From Planctomycetota bacterium (lineage in GTDB: Bacteria > Planctomycetota > UBA1135 > UBA2386), in the NCBI GenBank assembly GCA_016716265.1, contig JADJWQ010000001.1, positions 248,001 to 312,000 on the forward strand: a stretch of 64,000 bases of DNA. The letters run 5' to 3'. Of the stretch, positions 44,693 to 53,968 are shown one piece after another (positions within the stretch are counted from its first letter, which is position 1; every line of letters starts with the position of its first letter). A model generated the notes under the pieces. It searched no databases. It was given only the letters and a program-made list of their open reading frames with translations, and was not told the origin of the DNA. Both the position numbers and the translations under genes were made by a program.

Positions 44693-45399
44693 CCGGCCGC
44701 CCCGGGTGCACGCCGGGGACCACGATCGACGCGGGCCGCTGACCACAGCGCGAGCGCGCGGTCGAGCAGCACCTGCGCGAAGCGCTCCTTCGGCATCGCC
44801 TCGAGTTCCTCGACGGCGACCTCGACCGCGCCGCCGGCCGGTTCCGCACGGCGCACGACGAGCGTCGCCCGGATCCGTTCGGAGCCCAGCGTCGCCGGCG
44901 CGTTGAGCACCACCATGTCGAGGCCCTTGCGCGCGAGCTTGGCGCGCGCCTTCTCGATCGCCCGCTCGCCGGCCTCGGCCTGCAGCGCGAAGCCGACCAC
45001 GATCGCGCCGGCCGGACGTCCCGCAGCGAGCGTCGCGATCACGTCGGGGTTGGGCACCAGCTCGAGCGACCAGCTGCCGGCCTCCTTCGCCGGCTTGCCC
45101 CGCGCGCGCTGCGCCGGGCGGTGATCGGCGACCGCCGCGACACCGAACGCGAGGTCGCAATCGCGGAACGCGGCGGCGGCGCGGTCGCGCATCTCACGCG
45201 CGGACACCACGTCGATGCGCTCGACCCCGGGTGGCGTCGGCAGCGCGGAAGGGCCTGCGACGAGAATGGTACGATGCCCGGCGGCAGCCGCCGCGGCGGC
45301 CAGCGCGAAGCCCGTTCGACCCGAACTCGCGTTCGTGAGGTAGCGAACGTCGTCGAGATACTCGTGCGTCGGACCCGCCGTGATGAGGATCGCGGCCAT
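44689..45399 (-). CDS. coaB: Phosphopantothenate-cysteine ligase (CoaB domain only)
   Basis: The 236-residue product has the CoaB fold: ILITAGPTHEYLDDVRYLTN, SSGRTGFALA, LAFGVAAVADHRP and PNPDVIATLA. It couples 4'-phosphopantothenate to cysteine in coenzyme A synthesis. The usual fused CoaC decarboxylase domain is absent, as in bacteria with split genes. AAVADHRP aligns with the AAVADYRP-type loop that includes the dimer-interface residue. The frame is open far upstream but homology begins at MAAILITAGP, hence the ATG at 45399. It is the first gene of a 16-kb leftward run, divergent from the tolC-like gene. Confidence 0.9.
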   Translation of the reverse strand: MAAILITAGPTHEYLDDVRYLTNASSGRTGFALAAAAAAAGHRTILVAGPSALPTPPGVERIDVVSAREMRDRAAAAFRDCDLAFGVAAVADHRPAQRARGKPAKEAGSWSLELVPNPDVIATLAAGRPAGAIVVGFALQAEAGERAIEKARAKLARKGLDMVVLNAPATLGSERIRATLVVRRAEPAGGAVEVAVEELEAMPKERFAQVLLDRALALWSAARVDRGPRRAPGAAG

Positions 45400-45621
45400 G
45401 AACCCCTCCGTGCCACATCCGATGCGCACGGCCTTGTTGGGCGGGACGCTCGGATCGGGCACTATGCTACCCATCCGATCGTGGCCCACGCCACCGGCCA
45501 TGCGCCCGACGCGGCACGAACCTCCCGGTTCGGGGGCGTCGCGCACGGCCGGCCTCGCACGCGCGGGCACACGGTCGCTGCACCCGGACCCCGCGCCAAC
45601 GACACGTCGCCCAGCGGTCGC

Positions 45622-47364
45622 GTGTCTCGGTGCGCCCTCGTCCTGACCCTGCCCTCCAGAACCACGTTGCGCACCGCATCCGCACTCGTCGCAGTCGTCC
45701 CCGCGCTGCTCGCCGCCGGCTGCAAGTCGCCCGCAGACTACGTCGCGGAGGCCGACGCCGAGGTCTACGAGATCCTCGACGCCGCCTCCCTGGAAGTGAC
45801 CGGCGAGGTACGGCGCAACGACATCACGCGCGGTACCGACACGCTCCGCACCCGCCTGCTCGAGCAGCCCGCCGATGTTCCGCCGCTGCACCTGTCGCTG
45901 ATCGACGCGCTCGAGGCGACCGCCGAGAACAGCCGTGAGTTCCAGCGCCAGAAGGAGTCGCTCTACCGCACCGCGCTCAACCTGACGCGGCAGCGCTGGA
46001 ACTTCGACTGGATCTGGTCCGGCGGTGCGGGCGGCGAGGTGTCGGGCGTCGGCGACGACTCCGCGCGGGTGTCGTTCTCCGACGACCTGCGCGCGTCCGC
46101 GAACTCGACCGCCGGCACGCGCATCGTCGCCGGCTTCGTCAACTCGTTCCTGCGGTCGATCACCAGCTCGGACAACTGGGACGGCAGCTCGATCCTGAAC
46201 CTGTCGATCACGCAGCCACTGCTGCGCGGCTTCGGCACGACCATCGTGCGCGAGCCGCTGACGCAGGCCGAGCGGGACGTCGTCTACGCGGTGCGCACGT
46301 TCGAGCGCTTCCGCAAGACGCTCGCCGTCGACGTCGTGTCCTCGTACATCGCGGTGCTGCAGCAGCAGCAGAACCTCGACTCGGAGCGCGCGAACCTCGC
46401 GAGCGTCCGCCAGTCGCGCGAGCGCAGCGAGGCGTTGTTCGGCGCCGGCCGCGTCGGCATCGACGACGTCGACCGTGCGCGGCAGAACGAGCTGTCGGCC
46501 GAGAACCGCATCGTCAACGCCGAGAACCGGCTGGCGACTTCGCTCGACTCCTTCAAGCTGCTGCTCGGCCTGCCCTGCGACGCGCGCGTCGAGCTCGACC
46601 CGGAGGTGTTCCAGACGCTCGAGGCGCTCGGCGTCGCGGAGCTCGCGCTGAACGTCGACGACGCCGTCGAGCTCGCCCTGGCGCGGCGCTACGACCACCG
46701 CACGGTGCGCGACGAGGTCGCCGACTCCGCGCGCCAGATCCTGATCGGCGAGAACGCGCTGGAGAGCATCCTCGACCTGTCCGGCGCGGTGTCGGTGCCG
46801 ACCGAGCCGGGCGAGCCGCTGAACTTCGACTGGTCGCGCGTCGACTGGTCGGCCGGCTTCAACCTGGATCTCGCGCTCGCGCGGCTGCCCGAACGCAACA
46901 CCTACCGCAGCGCCCTGATCTCGCTGAACGAGGCGATCCGGCGCCGCGAGGAGTCCGAGGACCGCATCAAGCAGCAGATCCGGGTCGCGCTGCGCGACAT
47001 CAGCACGCGCGTCGCCAACTACCGGATCCAGCAGCTCGCGGTCGAGCTCGCCGAGCGGCGCGTCGACAGCACGCGGGAGCTCTACGAGGCGAACCGCGTG
47101 CAGGCGCTCGCGGTGCTCGACGCGCAGGAAGCGCTGCTCGTCGCGCGGATCGGACTGACCGGTGCGATCGTCGACTTCGTGATCGCGCGGCTGGAACTGC
47201 TCCGCGACCTGGAGGCGATCGAGCTCGATTCGACCGGGCTCCGCTTCGACCTCGACCTGCCGCTGCCGACCGGCCCGGAGGACACCGAGGACGCCCGCCG
47301 TGCCGCGGAGCGCGCCGCCGCGGAGAGCACCCTGAGCCAGCCGACCCCGCCGTCGCGCCCCTGA
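45622..47364 (+). CDS. TolC-family outer-membrane efflux lipoprotein
   Basis: The 580-residue protein has a lipobox LLAAGC (Cys34) and the two OEP repeats of TolC-like channels (LTQAERDVVYAVRTFERFRK, LASVRQSRERSEALFGAGRV, and LAERRVDSTRELYEANRVQA in the second half). SITQPLLRGFG is a common OEP barrel motif. It forms the trimeric outer-membrane exit duct for the MacAB-like pump encoded next. The GTG at 45622 directly precedes the leader. The frame is open further up but reads Arg/Pro-rich there. The gap to coaB (222 bases) holds a TATGCT at 45463 of uncertain value. Confidence 0.85.
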   Translation: MSRCALVLTLPSRTTLRTASALVAVVPALLAAGCKSPADYVAEADAEVYEILDAASLEVTGEVRRNDITRGTDTLRTRLLEQPADVPPLHLSLIDALEATAENSREFQRQKESLYRTALNLTRQRWNFDWIWSGGAGGEVSGVGDDSARVSFSDDLRASANSTAGTRIVAGFVNSFLRSITSSDNWDGSSILNLSITQPLLRGFGTTIVREPLTQAERDVVYAVRTFERFRKTLAVDVVSSYIAVLQQQQNLDSERANLASVRQSRERSEALFGAGRVGIDDVDRARQNELSAENRIVNAENRLATSLDSFKLLLGLPCDARVELDPEVFQTLEALGVAELALNVDDAVELALARRYDHRTVRDEVADSARQILIGENALESILDLSGAVSVPTEPGEPLNFDWSRVDWSAGFNLDLALARLPERNTYRSALISLNEAIRRREESEDRIKQQIRVALRDISTRVANYRIQQLAVELAERRVDSTRELYEANRVQALAVLDAQEALLVARIGLTGAIVDFVIARLELLRDLEAIELDSTGLRFDLDLPLPTGPEDTEDARRAAERAAAESTLSQPTPPSRP

Positions 47365-47556
47365 ATGGAAGCCCCCGCTGCGACCGGCGCGCGCCGTGCG
47401 CCGAACCAACCCGAGCACCGACCGCCGGACCACCGGATGCCGCATCCCCCGAGCCCCCGCGACAGCCTCGCGCGCGCAGCGACCACAGTGGGCTGCCGGG
47501 GCCCGGCGTCCCTGGACGACCGTCCCGACCGTATCCGTGATCGATCCGCCAACCCC

Positions 47557-49836
47557 ATGAACCACCCGACCCAGCGACCCCGCCACCTCTCCCGCAGCGC
47601 GCCGCCCCGCGCCAGGGCCAGACTCGCAGGCGTCGCCCTGCTGACCGTGTGCGGCGGCCTGCTCGCCGCGTGCGGCACCGGATCGGACGGCGGCTCGGCG
47701 GCCGGCGACGCGCCGGACCTGTTCGTCGTCAAGCGCCAGGACATGCGGATCACGGTGGTCGAGAACGCGGAGCTGAAGGCCGCGGTCGAGACCAACGTGC
47801 GGTCCGAGATCGAGGGGCAGGCGACGATCATCTTCCTGGTGCCCGAGGGCGAGGTCGTCGAGAAAGGGCAGCGGCTCGTCGAGCTGGACGTCAGCGACCT
47901 GCGCGAGCGCCGCGCCACGCAGGCGATCTCGGTCGAGCGGGCGCAGGCGAACCTCGTCAACGCCGAGCAGAACATCGAGATCCTCGAGAAGGAGCTGACC
48001 GCCGCCGAGGCGGAGGCGCTCAGCCAGCTCGAGATCGCGCGGATCGACCTCGAGAAGTTCCTCGGGCGCCCGTCGGACGACGACGCGACCGGCGACGAGA
48101 TCCCGACCGGCCCCGCTGGAGCGGGCCGGCCTGCGGGGGCAGAGGGTGGCGAGGCGACCGCCGCCGGGGCGACCCCGGGGGGCAAGGCTCCGCGCGGTTC
48201 GAACACGGACGTGATCGAGGCGTTGCGCGAGCTGACCGTCGACACCCACTACGTCGCGCTGCCGGCACAGCTCGTCGCGCTGATCGGGGAGGTCAACCTC
48301 CGCCGCGACCTCGGCGAGCTCGGCCAACAGGTGTTGGAGCAGGTCGACAAGATCACGCTGGCCCGGCAACGCGTCGCGCTCGCGCGCGACACCTACGAGC
48401 ACAGCCGTGAGCTGGCCGACCAGAACTACATCACGCGCAACGAATACGACCGCGACAAGCTCGACTACGAGAGCCAGCTGTCGCAGCTCACGCTCGCCTG
48501 GCAGCAGCTCGACATCCTGATCGGCTACACGCTCCGCAAGCAGCAGATCGAGTACAACCTGCGCTTCGAGAACGCGCTGGTCGACCTGGAGAAGGTGCGC
48601 GCGAGCAACAATGCGCGGCGCACGCGCGAGCAGGCGGAGCTCGAGAGCACCCGGACCGAGTTCCAGCTCGCGAAGGAGCGGCTCGAGAACCTCGACAAGC
48701 AGATCGCCAATGCGGTCATCATCGCCCCGACGCCGGGGCTCGTCGTCTACGCGTCGCTCGACATGCGCGGCCGCGAGGTCGTGCAGGAGGGCAGCAGCGT
48801 GCGCGACCGACAGACGATCCTCGTGCTGCCGGACGTCACGCGCATGCAGGCGGAGCTGAAGATCCAGGAGGCCGACATCGACAAGGTGCGCGCCGGCCAG
48901 CCGGCGACGATCGAGCTCGACACCGGCGCGCAGGTCTACACCGGCCGCGTGACCCGCGTGTCGCCGCTCGCCGACTCCGGCTCGCGCTGGAGCAACAACA
49001 ACCTCAAGGTCTACAAGACCTGGGTCTCGATCGACGTCGACAACTCGGGTGGCGAGCTCAAACCGAACATGGCGGCGCGCGTCGAGATCGTCGTCGGCGT
49101 GATCCCGGACGCCCTGCCGGTGCCGATCACCGCGGTGCGCCGCCAGGGCAAGGTCAACTACGTGTGGCTCAGCACGCCCGATGGCCCGCGGGCCGTCGAG
49201 GTGAAGGTCGGCCGCTCGACCAACTCCGAGGTGTCGATCCTCGCCGGGCTGAACGAGGGCGACGTCATCTACAAGGCGCCGCCGCCCGGCGTGGTCGCGC
49301 CGAAGTTCGAGCAGCCGCAGGCGGTCGAGGCGGCGACGCTGCAGGCGGGCGGCACCGCGGACGCTGGTGCGGCCCCGGCCGGCACGACGCCGGACGGCAC
49401 CGACCCCGGCACTGACCCGGAGCTCGCCGCGAAGCTCGAGAACGTGACGCGCGAGTCGTACCTGGCCGAGGTCAAGGCGCGGCTACCGCAGTTCGCCGAC
49501 GTGCTCGACGCGGACGGCATGCGCGCGATGTTCATGAACCCGGACATCCGCGCCGCGATCCAGGCCGACCCGGTGCTGTCCGCGATGAGCCAGAAGCTGA
49601 TGGAGCAGCGCGGGCCGGGACGGCGCACGCCGCGCACCGACGGCGGCGAGGGCGGAGGCCCGCCGGGCTTCGGTGGCACGCCCGGCGAAGGCCGGCGGCG
49701 CCGCAATCCGGACGACGCCGGCGGCGATGCGCAGGGCGGCGGCTTCCCGGGCGGGCAGGGTCCCGGCGGGCAGGGTCTGGGCGGCGCGGATGGCGGCGCA
49801 CGGCGGCGGTCGGGAACGGAGGGCGGCGACCGGTGA
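47557..49836 (+). CDS. MacA-like periplasmic adaptor lipoprotein with extended C-terminus
   Basis: The 759-residue product has a lipobox LLAAC (Cys39), a biotinyl-lipoyl-like start (IRSEIEGQATIIFLVPEGE pattern), and long alpha-hairpins (ERAQANLVNAEQNIEILEKE, DRDKLDYESQLSQL). An AP-rich insert occupies about 185-215. The return strand is IIAPTPGLVVYA, followed by the beta-barrel (RVTRVSPLADSGSRW, NMAARVEIVVG). MacA-type adaptors link MacB to TolC. The family is usually about 370-450 residues. The excess is the insert and a C-terminal 180 residues ending in Gly/Arg-rich GGQGPGG repeats. Its TGA overlaps the next gene's GTG. Confidence 0.85.
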   Translation: MNHPTQRPRHLSRSAPPRARARLAGVALLTVCGGLLAACGTGSDGGSAAGDAPDLFVVKRQDMRITVVENAELKAAVETNVRSEIEGQATIIFLVPEGEVVEKGQRLVELDVSDLRERRATQAISVERAQANLVNAEQNIEILEKELTAAEAEALSQLEIARIDLEKFLGRPSDDDATGDEIPTGPAGAGRPAGAEGGEATAAGATPGGKAPRGSNTDVIEALRELTVDTHYVALPAQLVALIGEVNLRRDLGELGQQVLEQVDKITLARQRVALARDTYEHSRELADQNYITRNEYDRDKLDYESQLSQLTLAWQQLDILIGYTLRKQQIEYNLRFENALVDLEKVRASNNARRTREQAELESTRTEFQLAKERLENLDKQIANAVIIAPTPGLVVYASLDMRGREVVQEGSSVRDRQTILVLPDVTRMQAELKIQEADIDKVRAGQPATIELDTGAQVYTGRVTRVSPLADSGSRWSNNNLKVYKTWVSIDVDNSGGELKPNMAARVEIVVGVIPDALPVPITAVRRQGKVNYVWLSTPDGPRAVEVKVGRSTNSEVSILAGLNEGDVIYKAPPPGVVAPKFEQPQAVEAATLQAGGTADAGAAPAGTTPDGTDPGTDPELAAKLENVTRESYLAEVKARLPQFADVLDADGMRAMFMNPDIRAAIQADPVLSAMSQKLMEQRGPGRRTPRTDGGEGGGPPGFGGTPGEGRRRRNPDDAGGDAQGGGFPGGQGPGGQGLGGADGGARRRSGTEGGDR

Positions 49837-50612
49837 CCGAGACGCGCGAGGTGATCGCGGAGTTCGTCGGCGTCGAGCGCCACTACGAGATGGGGACGAC
49901 GATCGTCCGCGCGTTGGACGGCGTGTCGGTCCGCATCCGCCGCGGCGAGTACATCGCGATCATGGGGCGTTCCGGCTCGGGCAAGTCGACCATGCTGAAT
50001 CTGCTCGGCTGTCTCGATCGGCCGACCGCGGGCGAGTACGTCCTGGGTGGCAAGCGGGTGTCCGAGCTCAGCGACGACGAGCTGAGCGTGCTGCGCGGGA
50101 AGACGATCGGGTTCATCTTCCAGTCGTTCAACCTGATCCCGCAGCTCACCGTGCTCGAGAACCTGGAGGTGCCGCTGTTCTACCAGGGCCGGGTCGGCGC
50201 CGAATCGCGCCGCAAGGCAGAGCAGTTGGCGACGCGGGTCGGCCTCGACGGGCGTCTCGACCACAAGCCGATGGAGCTGTCCGGAGGCCAGCAGCAGCGT
50301 GTCGCGATCGCACGGGCATTGATGAACGACCCGCTGTTCCTGCTCGCCGACGAGGCGACCGGCAATCTCGACAGCCGCACCGAGGCCGAGATCCTGTCGC
50401 TCCTCGACGAGCTCCACGGCGAGGGAGTGACGGTCGTGATGGTCACGCACAACGAACGTGTCGCCCGGCACGCCGAGCGGACGATCTGGCTGCGCGACGG
50501 CAAGGTCGAACGCATCGTCGAGAACCTCGACCGCGTCGACACCTACACGGGCGGTGCGCACTCGGGCGTCGCCCAGCCGTCCGTCGGCGCCGCGGGCGAG
50601 GAGGCCCGATGA
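49833..50612 (+). CDS. MacB/LolD-type ABC transporter ATPase
   Basis: The 259-residue ATPase has Walker A GRSGSGKST, Q-loop FQSFNLIPQLTVLENLEVPL, signature LSGGQQQRVAIARAL, Walker B LLADEATGNLD and the H-loop VTHNERVARHAER. This is the MacB/LolD subfamily. The GTG start overlaps the adaptor stop. The C-terminus adds about 25 residues beyond the usual end. It pairs with the separate permease encoded directly after (ATGA overlap). Confidence 0.95.
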   Translation: MTETREVIAEFVGVERHYEMGTTIVRALDGVSVRIRRGEYIAIMGRSGSGKSTMLNLLGCLDRPTAGEYVLGGKRVSELSDDELSVLRGKTIGFIFQSFNLIPQLTVLENLEVPLFYQGRVGAESRRKAEQLATRVGLDGRLDHKPMELSGGQQQRVAIARALMNDPLFLLADEATGNLDSRTEAEILSLLDELHGEGVTVVMVTHNERVARHAERTIWLRDGKVERIVENLDRVDTYTGGAHSGVAQPSVGAAGEEAR

Positions 50613-51877
50613 TCTCCGAGCTGATGCGGATCGTGCGGCTCGGCATCAAGAGCCTGCTGCTGCACAAGCTGCGCTCGTTCCTGACGATGCTCGGCCTGTT
50701 GTTCGGCGTCGCGGCGGTGATCGGCATGCTCGCGATCGGCGAGGGCGCCAGCTTCGAGGCCCTGCAGCGGATCAAGGCGCTCGGCTCGACCAACATCATC
50801 ATCCGCAGCCAGAAGCCGCCGCAGACGCAGGAGAGCACCAGCGCCGACGTGTTCAACGCGGTGTCGTACGGCCTGACCTACCGGGACGCCGACCGCATCG
50901 CGTCGGTCGTCCGCGAGGCCGAGCTCGTCGTGCAGGTGCGCGAGAAGCCCGCCGAGATGCGGCAGGGCCCGTACTGGGTGTCGAGCATCGTGCTCGGGAC
51001 CGAGCCCGAGTTCCTGCGCGTCAGCAACATGCGGATGCGCGAGGGGCGCTGGCTGACGCCGACCGATCTGGTGCGGCAGAAGAACGTCGCCGTGCTCGGC
51101 GCGACGCTCGCAGAGACGCTGTTCCCGCTCGATGATCCGCTCGACCAGACCGTGCGCGTCGACGCCGACCGCTACCGCGTCGTCGGCGTGCTCGACGAGC
51201 TCGGCCGCGCGTCGGGCAGCGTGGGCCCACCGCTCGACGCCTGCATGTTCATCCCGCTGACGACGTCGCGGGCGCGCTTCGGCGACGAGACGACGACCAC
51301 CAGCGGCGGCAGCTTCTCGCGCGAGCGGGTCGAGCTGCACGAGATCCGCGTACGGCTGCGTGAAATCGATCAGGTGATCCCGGCGGCCAACGTGCTGCGC
51401 ACGCTGATCGACGACGCGCACCGGAGCCAGAACGACGTCGTGATCACCGTGCCGCTCGAGCTGCTGCGCGAGGCCGAGGAGAGCAAGCGGCTGTGGAACT
51501 TCATGCTGGGTTGCATGGCCGGCATCTCCCTGCTGGTCGGCGGCATCGGCATCATGAACGTCATGCTCGCGACGGTGACGGAGCGCACGCGCGAGATCGG
51601 CATCCGGCGTGCGCTCGGCGCCAAGAAGAGCCACATCGTCCGGCAGTTCGTCGTCGAGACCGGTGTGCTGTCCGCGATCGGCGGCCTCGCCGGCGTCGGC
51701 GTCGGGATCGGCTTCCCGTTCCTGATCGAACGCCTGTTCGGCAAGCCGACCATCACGTTGCCCGAGCACGTGATCCTCGCGTTCGGGATCTCCGCGGCGG
51801 TCGGCGTCGCGTTCGGGATCTACCCGGCGTGGCGGGCCGCGAACATGGATCCGGTCGAGGCCCTTCGCCACGAGTGA
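50609..51877 (+). CDS. MacB-type ABC transporter permease
   Basis: The 422-residue permease has one N-terminal TM helix (RSFLTMLGLLFGVAAVIGML), a large periplasmic MacB core domain (about 45-285), and three C-terminal helices (GCMAGISLLVGGIGIMNVML, FVVETGVLSAIGGLAGVGVG, VILAFGISAAVGVAFGIYPAW) with the coupling ATVTERTREIGIRRALGA. It ends with WRAANMDPVEALRHE, the family's usual terminus, and its last 18 bases are the first unit of a tandem repeat. With the adaptor and channel it forms a tripartite exporter, substrate unknown. Confidence 0.95.
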   Translation: MISELMRIVRLGIKSLLLHKLRSFLTMLGLLFGVAAVIGMLAIGEGASFEALQRIKALGSTNIIIRSQKPPQTQESTSADVFNAVSYGLTYRDADRIASVVREAELVVQVREKPAEMRQGPYWVSSIVLGTEPEFLRVSNMRMREGRWLTPTDLVRQKNVAVLGATLAETLFPLDDPLDQTVRVDADRYRVVGVLDELGRASGSVGPPLDACMFIPLTTSRARFGDETTTTSGGSFSRERVELHEIRVRLREIDQVIPAANVLRTLIDDAHRSQNDVVITVPLELLREAEESKRLWNFMLGCMAGISLLVGGIGIMNVMLATVTERTREIGIRRALGAKKSHIVRQFVVETGVLSAIGGLAGVGVGIGFPFLIERLFGKPTITLPEHVILAFGISAAVGVAFGIYPAWRAANMDPVEALRHE

Positions 51878-51931
51878 GCCCTTCGCCACGAGTGAGCCCT
51901 TCGCCACGAGTGAGCCCTGCGCCACGAGTGC
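51860..51931. repeat. 18-bp tandem repeat carrying the stop codon of the MacB permease
   Basis: Four units (gcccttcgccacgagtga, last one variant) start inside the last six codons. Each of the first three units ends in an in-frame TGA, so the terminal ALRHE-stop coding is triplicated. A fourth unit reads TGC in place of the stop. Confidence 0.9.
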
Positions 51932-52297
51932 GCGGCGCGGCGGTCGGGTGCAGCGGCGCTCGCGCGAGCGCCGGCCGGCGACGCCCGCGCCCCGCGAACA
52001 GGCTCGCGCCCTGCCTGCTGTGAACCGCGGAACCGCATCAACCGCGGCGCTGGCCGATCGGCGCGTACAAGAAACCAGGCTTTCCACCTCGCCCCCGGAG
52101 CCACCGACACCGTGCCGGTGAACTCCTTGGTGGAAAGCCTGGCATTGCGTCCGGCGCACGGGCTGCACGCCCGGGCCCGGACAGCGCGGACTAGCCCGGC
52201 GTACCGCCGAGGTTTCCCGACCGTGCGTGAAATCTTCGCACCCGCACGGAACGCATCCGGCGCGCGGCGCGGATCCGCCGCCGTAGACTCCGGCCCG
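51878..52297. other. Intergenic region with repeats and a long hairpin
   Basis: The 420 bases between the permease and the D-aminoacylase-like gene hold the tail of the 18-bp repeat (to 51931) and the inverted repeat at 52075-52142. No gene is supported. The ORF starting at 52112 is open, but its first 60 residues do not resemble the enzyme family. Confidence 0.5.
52075..52142. other. Perfect 14-bp inverted repeat with structured loop
   Basis: CCAGGCTTTCCACC (52075-52088) is exactly complementary to GGTGGAAAGCCTGG (52129-52142). In the 40-base loop, GGAG can pair with CTCC and CACCG with CGGTG. The arms are AT-richer than the surroundings. There is no T-tract, so it is not a standard terminator. 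It could be a structured RNA, a protein-binding site or a remnant of a small element. Confidence 0.75.
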
Positions 52298-53968
52298 ATG
52301 CCGAACCCGGATCGCGCCCCGCACCGGCGGATGCGCTTCGCCGCCGTCTCGCTCGCCCTGTGGATCGTCGCGTCGTTGGGCGCGCACCGAGCCGTCGCGC
52401 AACACGCGGCTGCGACGCTGCCGAAGGCCGACCTGCTGCTCGCGGGCGGCCTCGTGATCGACGGCACCGGCGCCCCGCCGAGGCGCGCGGACGTCGCGAT
52501 CCGCGGCGACCGCATCGTGGCGATCGGCGACGCGCTCGCGGTCGAGGTCGCTCGGACCGTCGACTGCGCCGGCCGCGTCGTCGCCCCCGGTTTCATCGAC
52601 GTGCACACGCACGCCGACACCGTCGCCGCGCGCCGCGGCGACGCGCGCAACTTCGTCGCGATGGGCGTGACGACGATCGTCACCGGCAACTGTGGCACGT
52701 CGGTCGACGACCTCGCCGCGCACTTCGCCGCCGTCGAGCGGCACTGCATTGCCGTGAACTACGGGAGCCTGGTCGGGCACGGCACGGTCCGCAGCGCGGT
52801 GCTCGGCTCGGCGAACCGCGCGCCGAACGCCGACGAGCTGGCGCGCATGCGCGCGCTCGTCCGCGCCGGACTCGACGCTGGCGCGTTCGGGCTGTCGACC
52901 GGACTGATCTACGTGCCGGGCACCTTCGCGGAGACCGACGAGATCGTCGCACTGTGCGAGGAGGTCGCCGCCGTCGACGGTGTCTATGCGACGCACATGC
53001 GCGACGAGGGCGACCGGGTCCTGCAGTCGATCGACGAGGCGCTCGAGATCGGCCGCCGCGCCGGTTGCCGTGTCCACCTGTCGCACCTGAAGGCCTCGGG
53101 CCGGCCGAACTGGGGCCGCAGCGAGCAGATCGCCGACCGCCTCGCCGCCGCGCGCGCCGCCGGCCAGCCGGTCACCGGCGATCAGTATGCGTACACCGCG
53201 AGCAGCACGAGCCTCGACGTGCTGTTCCCCAGCGAGGTGCTCGCGGAAGGCCGCCGCGCGTTCGCCCAGCACCTCGCGGACGACGCGGCATTCCGCGCCG
53301 CGATGTCCACCGCGCTGCTGCGCACGATGGAGCGCTCCGGGTTCGGTGATCTGTCGTACGCGCAGATCGCGACGGCCCCGCGGCACGCGGAATTGCAGGG
53401 GTTGCGACTCCCGGCCGCCGCGCGCGCGCTGTTCGATGCCGACGACGGCGACGCCCAGGCGCGCACCGCGATCGAGCTGATGGTGGCCGCGCGCGGCGCA
53501 CGCGTGGCGATGATCTACCACAAGATGGACGACGCCGACGTCGAGCGGCTGCTGGCGCTCCCCTACCTCGGGATCGCGTCGGACGCCGGGATCCGTGACT
53601 ACGACCTCGCCGACAAGCCGCATCCGCGCGGCGCCGGCAACAACCCGCGCGTGCTCGGCCGCTACGTGCGCGAGCGCGGCGTGTTGTCGCTCGAGTTGGC
53701 GATCCGCAAGATGACCGCGCTGCCCGCCGAGATCTTCGACCTGCGCGACCGCGGCGTGCTGCGCGCGGGCGCGTTCGCGGACGTCGTCGTGTTCGACGCG
53801 GAGCGGATCGCCGACCGCGCGACCTACGAGGATCCGCTCGCCGAGCCGGTCGGGATCGACCACGTACTGGTGAATGGCTGCTTCGTCGTCGAAGCCGGCG
53901 CGCACTCCGACGCACGGCCGGGGCGCGTGCTGCGCCGGGCGGCGCCGACCGAGCGAGGCTCGCGATGA
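52298..53968 (+). CDS. N-acyl-D-amino-acid deacylase (D-aminoacylase-like amidohydrolase), secreted
   Basis: The 556-residue enzyme has a signal peptide (FAAVSLALWIVASLGAHRAVA). The amidohydrolase barrel carries the metal motif FIDVHTHAD (His103, His105), the bridging-Cys segment VTGNCG, HMRDEGDRV, HLSHLK and the catalytic Asp in GIASDAGIRD. The family deacylates N-acyl-D-amino acids. KPHPRGAGNNPRVLGRYVRE is a strongly conserved block. The chosen ATG gives the export signal. Its TGA overlaps the next ATG. Confidence 0.88.
   Translation: MPNPDRAPHRRMRFAAVSLALWIVASLGAHRAVAQHAAATLPKADLLLAGGLVIDGTGAPPRRADVAIRGDRIVAIGDALAVEVARTVDCAGRVVAPGFIDVHTHADTVAARRGDARNFVAMGVTTIVTGNCGTSVDDLAAHFAAVERHCIAVNYGSLVGHGTVRSAVLGSANRAPNADELARMRALVRAGLDAGAFGLSTGLIYVPGTFAETDEIVALCEEVAAVDGVYATHMRDEGDRVLQSIDEALEIGRRAGCRVHLSHLKASGRPNWGRSEQIADRLAAARAAGQPVTGDQYAYTASSTSLDVLFPSEVLAEGRRAFAQHLADDAAFRAAMSTALLRTMERSGFGDLSYAQIATAPRHAELQGLRLPAAARALFDADDGDAQARTAIELMVAARGARVAMIYHKMDDADVERLLALPYLGIASDAGIRDYDLADKPHPRGAGNNPRVLGRYVRERGVLSLELAIRKMTALPAEIFDLRDRGVLRAGAFADVVVFDAERIADRATYEDPLAEPVGIDHVLVNGCFVVEAGAHSDARPGRVLRRAAPTERGSR

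Noticed and set aside
41894..45160. FtsK frame open for 1088 residues, starting inside coaB
   Set aside because: The first part is Arg/Gly-rich antisense-type sequence. The FtsK membrane domain starts at the ATG at 44692, which overlaps the coaB stop.
45434..45468. Promoter TTGTTG...TATGCT in the coaB/tolC-like gap
   Set aside because: The spacer of about 23 bases is too long for a sigma-70 promoter and no better pair was found.
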